DNA of 64,000 nucleotides from Gammaproteobacteria bacterium. Its GTDB lineage: Bacteria; Pseudomonadota; Gammaproteobacteria; Arenicellales; Arenicellaceae. Positions 1 through 11,017 of this stretch are shown in pieces (the stretch's first letter is position 1; each line of letters begins with the position of its first letter). The translations under genes were made by a program, and so were the position numbers. The stretch is from contig JABDKW010000017.1 in assembly GCA_013002025.1 (NCBI GenBank), positions 19,417-83,416 on the forward strand, in the 5' to 3' direction. The notes below the pieces were generated by a model that was not told the DNA's origin, did no database searches, and saw nothing but the letters and a program-made list of their open reading frames with translations.

Positions 1-430
1 GGAACAATTCCTGATGATGAATGACCCGATGCTTAGTGTCCAAAAACATGGCAAAAAAGGCCTCATAAGGTTTATCTCTCAGGCACATGGTTAGATAATC
101 GCGGCTCATCTGCGGGCTGCTGATAGCGTCGCCCTTTTGCAATTTTTCCATCAAATAGCGGCGCCCGAGCTCAAGTCCAGCCTGAAATTGCACGTATTTG
201 GCCGGACCTATGCCCCGAAATTCAGCCAAATCGTTGAGGCTCAGGTTAACCAAGGCGCGTAAGCCGCCCGCCTGCGCCAGTGCCTCGCGCGCCATATCCA
301 GGGCGCTTTTGCCCGGCACGCCGGTGCGGATGAAAATGGCCAATAGCTCGGCATCACCCAAGCTCTGCGGGCCCTTTGAAAGTAGTTTTTCGCGCGGCCG
401 CTCTGATTGCGGCCAGTCTTTGATTGACAT
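1..430 (-). CDS. radC: RadC family protein, N-terminal part (cut by window edge)
   Basis: RadC was named for DNA repair, but its biochemical role is still unsettled. The 143 visible codons hold the family N-terminus (WPQSERPREKLL, then a GDAELLAIFIRTG stretch) and a helix-hairpin-helix-like segment (LAEFRGIGPAKYVQFQ, about residues 68-83). The C-terminal JAB/MPN domain with its metal-binding HxHPSG motif lies beyond base 1 and cannot be judged. The ATG (complement of 428-430) is firmly set by a perfect Shine-Dalgarno AAGGAGG (complement of 435-441). The gene diverges from coaBC, the same pairing as in Pseudomonas. I see no frameshift in the visible part. Confidence 0.93.
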   Translation of the reverse strand, partial: MSIKDWPQSERPREKLLSKGPQSLGDAELLAIFIRTGVPGKSALDMAREALAQAGGLRALVNLSLNDLAEFRGIGPAKYVQFQAGLELGRRYLMEKLQKGDAISSPQMSRDYLTMCLRDKPYEAFFAMFLDTKHRVIHHQELF

Positions 431-512
431 ACTGCCTCCTTGCTAAAGTGCTGTCTGTGTTGACGCCCGCTTCCCTGAGCGCCCTGCCAACGGACGCCGC
501 CAGCCTGACCTT

Positions 513-541
513 ATTAAAGCACAGCATCAATGCCGTACCAA
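513..541 (-). promoter_or_regulatory. Candidate radC promoter
   Basis: Reading the minus strand, TTGGTA (complement of 536-541) is followed after 17 bp by TTTAAT (complement of 513-518). That would give a leader of about 75 nt before the radC start. The boxes are moderate matches to sigma-70 and were judged by eye only. Confidence 0.35.
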
Positions 542-553
542 CCTTAACCGCAA

Positions 554-559
554 TATAAT
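554..559 (+). promoter_or_regulatory. Candidate coaBC -10 box
   Basis: A perfect TATAAT lies 69 bp upstream of the coaBC ATG. No good -35 box is seen 16-18 bp before it, so it may depend on an activator or be a chance match. Confidence 0.3.
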
Positions 560-628
560 GTGACAAGCTGTCGAACAATCAGGGATAATCCATGCCCCGG
601 CGATTAGCGTCGGCACCACAGCAGACTC

Positions 629-1861
629 ATGAGCGACAGCAACTACAATATCACGCCATCACTGGCCAATAAGCGCGTGCTGCTCGGCATCAGTGCCGGC
701 ATTGCGGCCTATAAAACCCCCGATCTGGTACGCAAGCTTACCGAGTTGGGCGCCGAGGTACGCTGCATATTAACGCGCAATGCTGAACAATTTGTAGCGC
801 CGCTGGCTCTGCAGGCCGTCAGTGGGCACCCCGTCCATGACCACGCCATGAGCGCCGAAAGCGAATCCGGTATGGGGCACATCGATCTGGCCCGTTGGGC
901 CGACGTGGTGTTGATCGCGCCCGCCACCGCCAATTTAATTGCTCGCCTCAACCAGGGTATGGCCGATGAGCTACTGACCACGGTTTGTGTGGCCACCAAT
1001 GCACCGATTCAACTGGCCCCGGCGATGAACCAGCAAATGTGGCAAAACGCCGCCACTCAAGCCAACCTGGCGCAATTACAACAACGCGGCCTGATTCTGC
1101 ACGGCCCGGCCAGCGGTGATCAGGCCTGCGGCGAAGTGGGCCCCGGTCGCATGCTACAACCGGAAGAACTTGCCGCCGCCGTGGCCGCTAGCTTTACCAC
1201 CGGCGCCCTGGCAGGGGTTCAACTCATGCTCACCGCCGGCCCCACATGGGAGCCGCTCGACCCGGTACGCGGCCTGACCAACCATAGCTCCGGTTTGATG
1301 GGCTACGCGCTGGCACAAGCCGCGCTGGAGGCGGGTGCCACTGTCACTCTGGTTTCGGGGCCGACCAACTTAACCGCGCCCGAAGGTGCGCGTGTGGTCA
1401 ACGTCACCACCGCCGAACAAATGATGGCTGCGGTACAGAACGACATCGCCGAGCAACAGATTTTTATCGGCGTGGCGGCCGTGGCCGACTATCGTCCCAA
1501 AACTTCCATCGACAATAAAATCAAAAAGGACAGTGAAGAGATGCAACTCACGCTGGTACGCAACCCTGATATTCTGGCCACTGTCGCCGGGCGCGAACAC
1601 CCGCCCTTTTGTGTTGGCTTTGCGGCCGAGACCGATGACGTGGTGGCGTATGCGCGCGCCAAACTCGAACGCAAAAAACTCGACCTGATTGCCGCCAATC
1701 ATGTGGGCGGAGACCAAACCGGCTTTGGCACGCCCGACAATGCCATTACCCTGATCAGCCACGATGGCGAGCAGGAATTACCACAGCAAAACAAATACGC
1801 GCTGGCAAGGCAATTGATAAAAGTGATCGCCGAACACTATGCCGCCAGTGCTAAGAAATAA
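629..1861 (+). CDS. coaBC: Bifunctional phosphopantothenoylcysteine decarboxylase / phosphopantothenate-cysteine ligase
   Basis: Performs two consecutive steps of coenzyme A synthesis: CTP-dependent joining of 4'-phosphopantothenate to cysteine (CoaB), then FMN-dependent decarboxylation to 4'-phosphopantetheine (CoaC). The CoaC half (about residues 15-190) shows the flavoprotein start GISAGIAAYK, the MGHIDLARWAD helix with its conserved His, the PAMNQQMW motif (131-138) and the catalytic-Cys segment ACGEVGPGRM (166-175). The CoaB half begins near residue 200 with LTAGPTWEPLDPVRG and continues through NHSSG. At 410 residues it has normal length. No clear Shine-Dalgarno precedes this ATG, but it gives the expected short N-terminus. 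dut starts 12 bp downstream, so the two are probably one operon. Confidence 0.96.
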   Translation: MSDSNYNITPSLANKRVLLGISAGIAAYKTPDLVRKLTELGAEVRCILTRNAEQFVAPLALQAVSGHPVHDHAMSAESESGMGHIDLARWADVVLIAPATANLIARLNQGMADELLTTVCVATNAPIQLAPAMNQQMWQNAATQANLAQLQQRGLILHGPASGDQACGEVGPGRMLQPEELAAAVAASFTTGALAGVQLMLTAGPTWEPLDPVRGLTNHSSGLMGYALAQAALEAGATVTLVSGPTNLTAPEGARVVNVTTAEQMMAAVQNDIAEQQIFIGVAAVADYRPKTSIDNKIKKDSEEMQLTLVRNPDILATVAGREHPPFCVGFAAETDDVVAYARAKLERKKLDLIAANHVGGDQTGFGTPDNAITLISHDGEQELPQQNKYALARQLIKVIAEHYAASAKK

Positions 1862-1873
1862 AATCAAAAAACC

Positions 1874-2332
1874 ATGAAACAAGCCATACAACTAAAGATT
1901 CTCGACCCGCGCATTGGCAATGAATTTGACCTGCCGGACTACGCCACTGAGGGCTCAGCGGGCATGGACTTGCGTGCTTGCATCGACGCAGATACCATTT
2001 TAAAACCTGGTGAGACCGTGCTGATACCCACCGGCTTATCAATCTATGTGGCGGATCCCAGCCTGGCCGCAGTACTGCTGCCGCGCTCGGGACTGGGGCA
2101 TAAACACGGTATCGTATTGGGCAATCTCACCGGTTTGATTGATTCAGACTATCAGGGCCCCCTGATGGTCTCGCTGTGGAATCGCGGCGCTGCAGAATTC
2201 ACCGTGCAGCCCGGTGATCGAATAGCACAAATGATATTTGTGCCCATCGTGCAGGCGCAGTTTGAGATTGTAGATGAGTTCGATACTTCGGCTCGCGCGG
2301 CTGGGGGCTTCGGGCACACCGGCGTTAAATAA
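1874..2332 (+). CDS. dut: Deoxyuridine 5'-triphosphate nucleotidohydrolase (dUTPase)
   Basis: Hydrolyses dUTP to dUMP and pyrophosphate, keeping uracil out of DNA and supplying dUMP for thymidylate synthesis. It is a homotrimeric, Mg-dependent enzyme of 152 residues, the usual size. The conserved motifs appear in order: AGMDLRA (motif 1), PRSGLG (motif 2), [19 protein letters not shown] with the catalytic Asp (motif 3), [10 protein letters not shown] (motif 4) and the C-terminal lid AAGGFGHTG (motif 5). The more usual lid reads RGxGGFGSTG, so Ser is His here, a mild variation. It is cotranscribed with coaBC. In Pseudomonas the next gene is algC; here the TCA block intervenes. Confidence 0.96.
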   Translation: MKQAIQLKILDPRIGNEFDLPDYATEGSAGMDLRACIDADTILKPGETVLIPTGLSIYVADPSLAAVLLPRSGLGHKHGIVLGNLTGLIDSDYQGPLMVSLWNRGAAEFTVQPGDRIAQMIFVPIVQAQFEIVDEFDTSARAAGGFGHTGVK

Positions 2333-2370
2333 CCCTCGACACCGCCACGAGTAGCTTTCAAATCAGTCTT

Positions 2371-2379
2371 TGCTATAAT
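2371..2379 (+). promoter_or_regulatory. Extended -10 promoter of gltA
   Basis: TGCTATAAT is an exact extended -10 element (TG, one base, TATAAT). There is no recognisable -35 at 2351-2357, which fits an extended -10 promoter. Transcription would start near 2386 and give a leader of roughly 235 nt before gltA. Confidence 0.6.
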
Positions 2380-2491
2380 CACGCCCCCGGATTCTGCCGT
2401 CTGTCGCATTTTGAGTCGCGGCATCGCGCAGCCACACCATGGTGGTGAAAACTGCGCCAGAAAACGTTTTTTGAATGAAGGAATCCGGCGA

Positions 2492-2516
2492 TAAGCCGGT
2501 GGCCTAAGCCGGCTTA
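2492..2516 (+). other. Hairpin in the long gltA leader
   Basis: The 290 bp between dut and gltA hold no gene. Within the predicted transcript, TAAGCCGG (2492-2499) pairs perfectly with CCGGCTTA (2509-2516) around a 9-nt loop. No U-tract follows, so it is not a terminator. I do not recognise a known riboswitch. A regulatory leader is a guess from its length and structure. Confidence 0.4.
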
Positions 2517-2622
2517 CCAGTCGACAAGATCACCGCAGCTGCACTCGGCCATACGCTAAGACGCAAATTTAAGAAAAAAACGAAATCCAAAAATCTAATA
2601 CCCAACAACCAGAGATCACAGC

Positions 2623-3906
2623 ATGTCAGACACATTAAGTATCAGAGACAATCGCACCGGTAAGGAATACGAAATTGACATCAAGGATGACAACATTAAG
2701 GCACTGGATCTGCGCCAGATTAAAGTCAACGATGACGACTTTGGCATGATGAGCTATGACCCAGGTTATATGAACACCGCCAGTTGCACCAGCCACATTA
2801 CCGACCTACACGGCTCCAAGGGAATACTGCGCTATCGCGGTTACCCGATAGAACAGTTGGCCGAGAAGAGTACTTTTCTGGATGTCGTTTATCTGTTGTT
2901 CAACGGTGAGTTGCCAGACACCCAGCAGTCGGAAGACTGGGCCATGCGCATCAAGCACCACACTATGCTGCACGAGAAAACCAAACGCCTCCTCAAAGGG
3001 TTTAACTACGATGCTCACCCCATGGGTGTATTCATCTCCACTGTTGCAGCACTGTCGACGTTTTATCCTGACGCCAAAGATGTCGACGACCCCGAAACAC
3101 GCATGCTGCAAGCCTGCCGGCTGGTGGGTAAAACACCAACGATTGCGTCCTACGCTTACCGCAACAGCCGTGGCCTGCCTTTTATCTACCCCGACAATGA
3201 ACTGAGTTATACCGGTAACTTCCTGAATATGATGTATCGCATGGTGGAACCACGCTATCAGGCACACCCGGTATTGGAGCGCGCCCTGGATGTGTTATTT
3301 ATCCTGCACGCCGATCACGAACAGAACTGCTCTACCAGCGCCATGCGCAATATCACCAGTTCCAAGGCCGACCCCTTCGTGGCGGTGGCCGGCGCATCAG
3401 CAGCACTGTACGGCCCCTCTCATGGCGGGGCCAATGAGGCGGTATTGAATCAATTGCGAGAGATCGGGTCGCTGGAGAATGTGCCGGCCTATATCAAGCG
3501 CGTTAAGGCTGGCGAATTTCGTCTGATGGGCTTTGGTCACCGGGTCTATAAAAATTACGACCCGCGCGCTCGTATAGTAAAAGAAACCGCTGAGGCGGTG
3601 TTTGAAGTAACTGGTCGCAATCCCTTGATTGACGTGGCGATGGAACTGGAGCGCATTGCTCTGGAGGACGAATTCTTCGTCAGCAAAAAGCTCTATCCAA
3701 ATGTGGATTTCTACTCTGGTTTGATTTACGAGGCTATGGGCTTCCCGATGGAAGCTTTCACTGTATTGTTCGCCATTCCCCGCACCGCTGGCTGGCTGGC
3801 GCAGTGGATGGAATCCATGGCCGACCCTGAGTTTCGTATCACACGACCCAGGCAAAATTATCAGGGTCTGGGTGAACGGCATGTACCGGACGACTATAGA
3901 AGTTAG
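2623..3906 (+). CDS. gltA: Citrate synthase (type II)
   Basis: Condenses acetyl-CoA with oxaloacetate to citrate, the entry step of the TCA cycle. At 427 residues it matches the large, typically hexameric and NADH-inhibited gammaproteobacterial type. Catalytic residues are visible in HADHEQNCST (about 229), GHRVYKNYDPRA (about 305) and YPNVDFYSG (about 361, catalytic Asp). The N-terminal segment resembles the NADH-binding domain of this type. The gene has its own promoter, a long leader and a strong terminator, so it is probably monocistronic. Its neighbours are unusual: sdhCDAB, normally next to gltA, is absent and sucA follows directly. Confidence 0.97.
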   Translation: MSDTLSIRDNRTGKEYEIDIKDDNIKALDLRQIKVNDDDFGMMSYDPGYMNTASCTSHITDLHGSKGILRYRGYPIEQLAEKSTFLDVVYLLFNGELPDTQQSEDWAMRIKHHTMLHEKTKRLLKGFNYDAHPMGVFISTVAALSTFYPDAKDVDDPETRMLQACRLVGKTPTIASYAYRNSRGLPFIYPDNELSYTGNFLNMMYRMVEPRYQAHPVLERALDVLFILHADHEQNCSTSAMRNITSSKADPFVAVAGASAALYGPSHGGANEAVLNQLREIGSLENVPAYIKRVKAGEFRLMGFGHRVYKNYDPRARIVKETAEAVFEVTGRNPLIDVAMELERIALEDEFFVSKKLYPNVDFYSGLIYEAMGFPMEAFTVLFAIPRTAGWLAQWMESMADPEFRITRPRQNYQGLGERHVPDDYRS

Positions 3907-3927
3907 GCGATAACGCATTGCCCAGAG

Positions 3928-3956
3928 AAAAAGCAGCTTAACCGCTGCTTTTTTTT
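3928..3956 (+). terminator. Rho-independent terminator of gltA
   Basis: AAAAAGCAGC pairs with GCTGCTTTTT around a 6-nt loop (ttaacc), followed by a run of T. It lies 22 bp after the gltA stop and separates gltA from sucA. Confidence 0.9.
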
Positions 3957-4047
3957 CGGCGCGCTACAAAATCCGGCGGCCAGACTCGAATTTTGTCTGT
4001 GAACCCGTCAAAAGGCGCCGTTTTTCAATAGTTAAGCACCAATTTAG

Positions 4048-4078
4048 TTGCCCAAAGCACAGCAACTTTGGTTATTAT
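4048..4078 (+). promoter_or_regulatory. Candidate sucA promoter
   Basis: TTGCCC (4048-4053) and TATTAT (4073-4078) are separated by 19 bp, longer than ideal, and end 46 bp before the sucA ATG. Because gltA ends in a terminator, sucA needs its own promoter. This is the best candidate seen, but it is weak. Confidence 0.3.
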
Positions 4079-4124
4079 CCGATTTCCTAACAAAAAACAA
4101 CGGCGTTTTTGTACATAATTCAAA

Positions 4125-6923
4125 ATGGACAACTCAAGTCTGCTTAATGGGCAAAATATTGCCTTCCTCGAAGAAGCGTACTATCGCTACCAGCAGGACC
4201 CTCATTCAGTATCGCCGGATTGGCGAGATTATTTCGACAATCTTGGCGTAGGGGCAGCCGTTACCAGAAGCACCTCAGGCCAAGCTCTGGACGGGGTCAT
4301 GGCGACCAAGCAAGGTGGAGTGTCGCGTTTAATTTCTACTTACCGCGCCATGGGGCACAAGCGCGCCAACATCGACCCGATTGGTGAAATGGGCTTGCAG
4401 GATGCTCCCGAACTGGAACTCGAATACCACGGTCTATCAGACGCCGATTTGGATACGGTTTTTTCCACCGGCCCGCTACGGGCACCGGACACCCTGCCGC
4501 TGCGTGACATTGTCGCGCTACTCAAACACAGTTATTGCAACAGCATTGGCTATGAGTACGGCCATATGGCCAGCGCCGCGCAACGCCGTTGGATTCGAAC
4601 ACGCTTGGAGCTCCCGATCGGCGATTACCCATTTAGCGATGATCAAAAGAAACACATCCTGGAGCGCCTCACCGCAGCGGAAGGCATGGAGCGCTATCTG
4701 CATACCAAGTATGTCGGCCAGAAGCGTTTCTCGCTGGAAGGCGGCGAAAGCCTGATCCCCATGTTAGACATGATCATCCAACAGGGCGGCAGTCACGGCG
4801 TGGATGAATGCATTATCGGCATGGCACATCGCGGCCGCTTAAATGTTCTGGTCAATACGCTTGGCAAGAAGCCCTTGCGGCTGTTCTCCGAGTTTGAAGG
4901 CAAGCACGATCACCATGAACATTCCGGCAGTGGCGATGTAAAGTACCATCAGGGCTTCTCATCTGACATCAACACACCGGGCGGACCGGTGCACTTATCG
5001 CTGGCCTTTAACCCCTCACACCTGGAGATTGTTGCGCCGGTAGTGGAAGGCTCAGTGCGCGCCCGTCAGGAACGCCGCGATGACAGCCTGGGCAGCACCA
5101 TTTTACCCATTTCTATCCATGGCGATGCCGCTTTCGCTGGTCAGGGCGTGGTCATGGAGACTTTTCAGATGTCCGGCTGCCGCGGTTATCGCACCGGCGG
5201 TACGATTCATATCGTGATCAATAATCAGGTTGGCTTTACTACCAGCCACCCCAAAGACGCCCGCTCCACGCCTTATTGCACAGAGATTGCAAAAATGGTC
5301 GGCGCGCCGATTTTTCATGTTAACGGCGATGATCCGGAGGCGGTGTTGTTCGCCACCGAGATCGCGCTGGATTTCCGTATGAAGTTTCATAAAGACGTGG
5401 TGATTGACCTGGTCTGCTATCGACGCCACGGCCATAACGAGTCGGACGAGCCGTCGGTCACTCAGCCGTTGATGTACCAACGCATCAAAGCCTTGCCGAC
5501 CACGCGGCGTATCTATGCCCAGCGCCTGATCGATCGCGGCCTGTTAACCGCTGATGGCGAAAAACAAATGGTGGCTGATTACCGTGCCGCGTTGGAATCC
5601 GGCGAGCGCGTGGTACCGGAGTTTGTTGAGCCACAACCCGATGCTCATGCGATCGACTGGTCACCCTACTTTAATGTTCACTGGGACGATATAGTCGATA
5701 CCAGCTTTGACCCGCAACGCCTGCAGGAATTGGGTGAGCGACTGGTATACATACCGGATGGCTTTGAACTGCACCCGCGCACTGCCAAGATAATTGAAGA
5801 GCGCCGCAAAATGCTGCGTGGCGACGTGCCACTGGATTGGGGCATGGCCGAAAATCTGGCTTATGCGACGCTGCTCGAGCAGAAATTTTCGGTACGCCTG
5901 TCTGGTCAGGACAGTGGCCGCGGCACCTTTTTCCATCGCCACGCGACCTTGCATAACACCAAGAACCGCGAAGTGTATATTCCGCTGCGCAATCTGTATC
6001 CTGAGCAGCCTGAATATGTGGTGATTAATTCACTGTTGTCGGAAGAAGCGGTGCTGGCTTTTGAGTACGGCTATGCCTGCTCCGACCCCAACGCACTGGT
6101 GATCTGGGAGGCACAATTTGGCGATTTTGCTAACGGTGCCCAGGTTGTGATGGACCAATTTATCTCCAGCGGAGAAGCCAAATGGGGACGTCTATGTGGT
6201 TTAACCATGTTTCTGCCACACGGTTACGAAGGTCAGGGTCCGGAACATTCTTCGGCGCGCCTGGAACGCTATTTGCAGCTTTGCGCGCAGCACAATATTC
6301 AGGTCTGCTACCCCAGCACGCCGGCACAAATGTTTCACATGTTGCGCCGTCAGATGATACGGCCCTACCGCAAGCCGCTGGTCGTGATGACGCCCAAAAG
6401 CCTGCTACGCCATAAGCTCTCGACCAGCAGCCTGGAAGACCTACACGGCGGGCAATTTCAGACGGTCATTCCGGAAATCGACAAATTGGTCAACAAGAAG
6501 GTGACCCGGGTGGTGTTCTGCACCGGCAAAGTGTATTTCGACCTGCTTGAGCAACGCCGCGAACAGAAGCTCGACGACATCGCCGTGTGTCGTGTCGAAC
6601 AACTCTATCCCTTCCCTACCGAGGCCGTAACCAAAGAGCTAAAACGTTACCCCGCTGCCGATGAAATTGTCTGGTGCCAGGAAGAGCCGAAAAATCAGGG
6701 CGCCTGGTATCAGATCATGCACCATTTCAGAAACCTAATTGACTCCAGCAAGCACACGCTGCTGTATGCGGGTCGTGAGGCGTCACCCTCACCGGCTGCC
6801 GGCTATCTGTCGGTGCACCGCGAGCAACAGGCTGAGTTGGTCGGGGCGGCCATGTCGCATTTAGATGAAGCAGATACTCACCGTGTGGAAACCATCATCG
6901 CACGCAAACAGGAGACCAAATGA
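4125..6923 (+). CDS. sucA: 2-oxoglutarate dehydrogenase E1 component
   Basis: Thiamine-diphosphate-dependent E1 decarboxylates 2-oxoglutarate and passes the succinyl group to the lipoyl arm of SucB. The 932 residues match the usual length. Visible family features are the N-terminal helix [19 protein letters not shown] that docks to E2, [13 protein letters not shown] (about 231), FNPSHLEIV (about 294), [10 protein letters not shown] of the ThDP site, NNQVGFTT, and the pyrimidine-binding region around [14 protein letters not shown]. No Shine-Dalgarno is evident, yet the start gives the normal N-terminus. The stop overlaps the sucB start by 4 bp (ATGA), so sucA and sucB are translationally coupled. 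Confidence 0.97.
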   Translation: MDNSSLLNGQNIAFLEEAYYRYQQDPHSVSPDWRDYFDNLGVGAAVTRSTSGQALDGVMATKQGGVSRLISTYRAMGHKRANIDPIGEMGLQDAPELELEYHGLSDADLDTVFSTGPLRAPDTLPLRDIVALLKHSYCNSIGYEYGHMASAAQRRWIRTRLELPIGDYPFSDDQKKHILERLTAAEGMERYLHTKYVGQKRFSLEGGESLIPMLDMIIQQGGSHGVDECIIGMAHRGRLNVLVNTLGKKPLRLFSEFEGKHDHHEHSGSGDVKYHQGFSSDINTPGGPVHLSLAFNPSHLEIVAPVVEGSVRARQERRDDSLGSTILPISIHGDAAFAGQGVVMETFQMSGCRGYRTGGTIHIVINNQVGFTTSHPKDARSTPYCTEIAKMVGAPIFHVNGDDPEAVLFATEIALDFRMKFHKDVVIDLVCYRRHGHNESDEPSVTQPLMYQRIKALPTTRRIYAQRLIDRGLLTADGEKQMVADYRAALESGERVVPEFVEPQPDAHAIDWSPYFNVHWDDIVDTSFDPQRLQELGERLVYIPDGFELHPRTAKIIEERRKMLRGDVPLDWGMAENLAYATLLEQKFSVRLSGQDSGRGTFFHRHATLHNTKNREVYIPLRNLYPEQPEYVVINSLLSEEAVLAFEYGYACSDPNALVIWEAQFGDFANGAQVVMDQFISSGEAKWGRLCGLTMFLPHGYEGQGPEHSSARLERYLQLCAQHNIQVCYPSTPAQMFHMLRRQMIRPYRKPLVVMTPKSLLRHKLSTSSLEDLHGGQFQTVIPEIDKLVNKKVTRVVFCTGKVYFDLLEQRREQKLDDIAVCRVEQLYPFPTEAVTKELKRYPAADEIVWCQEEPKNQGAWYQIMHHFRNLIDSSKHTLLYAGREASPSPAAGYLSVHREQQAELVGAAMSHLDEADTHRVETIIARKQETK

Positions 6924-8176
6924 GCACCGAAGTAAAAGTACCAATTTTGCCTGAATCCGTAGCCGAAGCCACTGTTGCCAGCTGGCACAAACAGGTTGGC
7001 GATGCCGTCAGTCTGGATGAAAATCTGGTTGATATCGAAACTGAGAAAGTAGTTTTGGAAGTACCCAGCACGGTGGATGGTGTACTCAGAGAAATTATTC
7101 ACCAGGAAGGCGCCACGGTTGGCGAACAGGAAGTCCTGGCCATTATTGAAGAAGGTGCCAGTGCCGCTGCCCCTGCCGCCAGCGAATCCACGCCAGCGAA
7201 TGACGCTCCAACTGAGACTGCCGTGGCAGCGGACAGCGGCGACGCAGATAAGCTCAGTCCCGCGGTTAAAAAGTTGGTTGCGGAACACAATATTGACGTT
7301 AGCAAGATTTCTGGTAGTGGCAAAAACGGCCGCATCCTCAAAGAGGATGTAATGGCGTACCTGAAAGAGGCGCCCGCTGCCAAGGCAGAAAGCAAAGCGA
7401 GTGAGACAAAAGCGCCCGCTGCTCCTGCCAGCACACCGGCCAGTGCCCCCGTTAGCCCTCCAATTAACACGGGCCAGCGCAACGAGCGCCGAGAACCGAT
7501 GAGCCGCCTGCGAACCACCATCGCCCGCCGCCTGAAAGAGGCACAGGACACGCAGGCCATGCTAACCACGTTCAACGATGTCAATCTGCAGCGCGTTATC
7601 GAACTGCGTAGCGAATATAAAGAAGCCTTTGAAAAGAAACACGGCACGCGTCTGGGCTTTATGTCCTTCTTTGTGAAGTCGGCCGTTGAAGCCTTGCGCC
7701 GCTTCCCCGCTGTTAACGCCTCTATTGATGGCGATGAGATGGTTTATCACGAATATTACGATGTTGGTATTGCTGCATCGTCACCGCGTGGGCTGGTGGT
7801 ACCCGTGTTGCGCGACGTTGACCGGATGAGCTTTGCGCAAGTTGAGCAGAACATCAGCGACTATGGCGCCAAGGCCAAAGAAGGCAAGTTGACGATGGAT
7901 GAGCTCACTGGCGGTACTTTTACCGTGTCAAACGGTGGCGTGTTTGGCTCCATGCTGTCGACCCCGATCGTCAACCCGCCGCAAAGCGCCATTCTCGGCA
8001 TGCACCGGATTGAGCAACGCCCCATCGCAGAGAACGGTGAAGTGGTGATCCGGCCGATGATGTATCTGGCCCTGACCTATGATCATCGCATCATCGATGG
8101 TCGTGAATCGGTGTTGTTCCTGCGTACCATCAAAGAGTGCCTGGAAGACCCGGCCCGATTGTTGCTTGAGCTGTAA
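6920..8176 (+). CDS. sucB: Dihydrolipoyllysine-residue succinyltransferase (E2)
   Basis: Core of the 2-oxoglutarate dehydrogenase complex; transfers succinyl from its lipoyl arm to CoA. The domains run in order: a lipoyl domain (about 1-77) with the modified Lys in [11 protein letters not shown], an Ala/Pro/Glu-rich linker, a peripheral-subunit-binding domain (about 112-148, [19 protein letters not shown]), a second linker, and the catalytic domain ending in [15 protein letters not shown], which holds the active His and Asp. Length is 418 residues. A Shine-Dalgarno (GGAG) lies inside the 3' end of sucA. lpd follows after 21 bp. Confidence 0.97.
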   Translation: MSTEVKVPILPESVAEATVASWHKQVGDAVSLDENLVDIETEKVVLEVPSTVDGVLREIIHQEGATVGEQEVLAIIEEGASAAAPAASESTPANDAPTETAVAADSGDADKLSPAVKKLVAEHNIDVSKISGSGKNGRILKEDVMAYLKEAPAAKAESKASETKAPAAPASTPASAPVSPPINTGQRNERREPMSRLRTTIARRLKEAQDTQAMLTTFNDVNLQRVIELRSEYKEAFEKKHGTRLGFMSFFVKSAVEALRRFPAVNASIDGDEMVYHEYYDVGIAASSPRGLVVPVLRDVDRMSFAQVEQNISDYGAKAKEGKLTMDELTGGTFTVSNGGVFGSMLSTPIVNPPQSAILGMHRIEQRPIAENGEVVIRPMMYLALTYDHRIIDGRESVLFLRTIKECLEDPARLLLEL

Positions 8177-8188
8177 GATTTTCAATAA

Positions 8189-9622
<1,434 letters not shown>

Positions 9623-9630
9623 AAACCCTG

Positions 9631-11004
9631 ATGTCGTTCCCGCACGAGATATTTAAGGCCTATGACATTCGCGGCATTGTCGATCAAAGCCTGACACTGG
9701 ATATTACTGAAGCCATCGGCCGCGCCGTTGGCAGCGAAGTAATACAAAGCGGCAGCAATCAAATCGTCATCGGCCGCGACGGCCGTCTGTCAGGGCCGAA
9801 ACTAACCCGCGCATTGGCTGATGGGCTGCGGGCCAGCGGCGTTAATGTCATCGACATTGGCGTGGCGCCTTCACCGGTGGTGTATTACTCCAGCTACAGC
9901 AAGAACATCCCCTCCTGCATAGCCATTACCGGCAGTCACAACCCACCGGAGTATAACGGCTTGAAAATGGTGGTTGATGGCACCACGCTGTCGGCCGAAG
10001 CGATTCAAAAACTTAAACAACGAATTCTGGACCAAGACTTCACCGACGGCGAAGGCGGCTATCAACAGGAACAAATCATCGATGACTATGTGGCCCGCAT
10101 CGTCGGTGATATCAAGTTAGAGCGCGCCATGAAAATCGTTATTGATTGCGGTAACGGGGTGGCCGGCGCCACTGCGCCGCAGTTATTCAGGCAGATCGGT
10201 TGCGATGTTATTGACCTGTTCAGTGAGGTGGATGGTACCTTCCCAAACCACCACCCTGACCCGAGCCAGATCGAAAATCTGCAAGACCTGATTGCCGCGG
10301 TAGCCGAGCACGACGCCGACCTGGGTTTGGCTTTTGATGGCGACGGCGACCGGCTCGGCGTTATCACCCGCGCCGGCGAAGTGGTTTGGCCAGATCGGCA
10401 AATGATTTTATTTGCGCGTGATATTTTGCAGCGCAACCCCGGCAGTGAAATTATCTACGATGTTAAATGCAGCCGTAATTTACCGGCCGCCATTGAAGAG
10501 GCAGGCGGTCGGGCTACCATGTGGCGCACCGGGCATAGCTTTATAAAGGCCAAGCTAAAAGAGACCGGCGCCGCCATTGCCGGCGAAATGAGCGGGCATA
10601 TTTTCTTCAAAGAACGCTGGTATGGTTTTGATGATGGCGTGTACGCCGGTGCGCGCTTGTTGGAGCTGTTGTCAGGTCAGGAGCAATCACCGCAAGCTAT
10701 TTTTGATGCCCTGCCGGATAGCATAAACACACCGGAACTACGTATGGAGTTTGCCGAGGGCGAACACTATGCATTCATGGAAAAACTACAGGCTACCGCC
10801 AGCTTTGAGGATGCCACGGTTAGCACCATTGATGGTATTCGTGTGGATTACGCAGATGGGTTTGGTCTGGTACGCCCCTCCAATACAACGCCGATTCTGG
10901 TGCTGCGCTTTGAAGCCGACACCGATGCCGCACTGCAGCGTATTCAACAGGATTTCGCGCGCGCTATCCACCAGGTAGACGCGGCGGTCAGCGTGCCATT
11001 CTAA
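9631..11004 (+). CDS. algC: Phosphomannomutase/phosphoglucomutase, AlgC type
   Basis: Interconverts hexose 6- and 1-phosphates for nucleotide-sugar synthesis (LPS, exopolysaccharide). The phosphoserine loop ITGSHNPPEYNG (about 99-110), the Mg-binding DGDGDRLG (about 237), the sugar-binding GEMSGH (about 319) and the phosphate-binding RPSNTTPILVLR (about 415) are all present. It is a short AlgC form of 457 residues, unlike the longer fused forms with an extra N-terminal region. In Pseudomonas algC follows dut. Here it sits 8 bp behind lpd and 13 bp before a CLC gene, so it probably depends partly on the sucAB-lpd transcript. Confidence 0.94.
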   Translation: MSFPHEIFKAYDIRGIVDQSLTLDITEAIGRAVGSEVIQSGSNQIVIGRDGRLSGPKLTRALADGLRASGVNVIDIGVAPSPVVYYSSYSKNIPSCIAITGSHNPPEYNGLKMVVDGTTLSAEAIQKLKQRILDQDFTDGEGGYQQEQIIDDYVARIVGDIKLERAMKIVIDCGNGVAGATAPQLFRQIGCDVIDLFSEVDGTFPNHHPDPSQIENLQDLIAAVAEHDADLGLAFDGDGDRLGVITRAGEVVWPDRQMILFARDILQRNPGSEIIYDVKCSRNLPAAIEEAGGRATMWRTGHSFIKAKLKETGAAIAGEMSGHIFFKERWYGFDDGVYAGARLLELLSGQEQSPQAIFDALPDSINTPELRMEFAEGEHYAFMEKLQATASFEDATVSTIDGIRVDYADGFGLVRPSNTTPILVLRFEADTDAALQRIQQDFARAIHQVDAAVSVPF

Positions 11005-11017
11005 GCCGCCGCCGGTT

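Noticed and set aside
7099..7647. A 182-codon Ala/Ser-rich frame opposite sucB
   Set aside because: It mirrors the Ala/Pro-rich linkers of SucB, which leave stop codons rare on the reverse strand.
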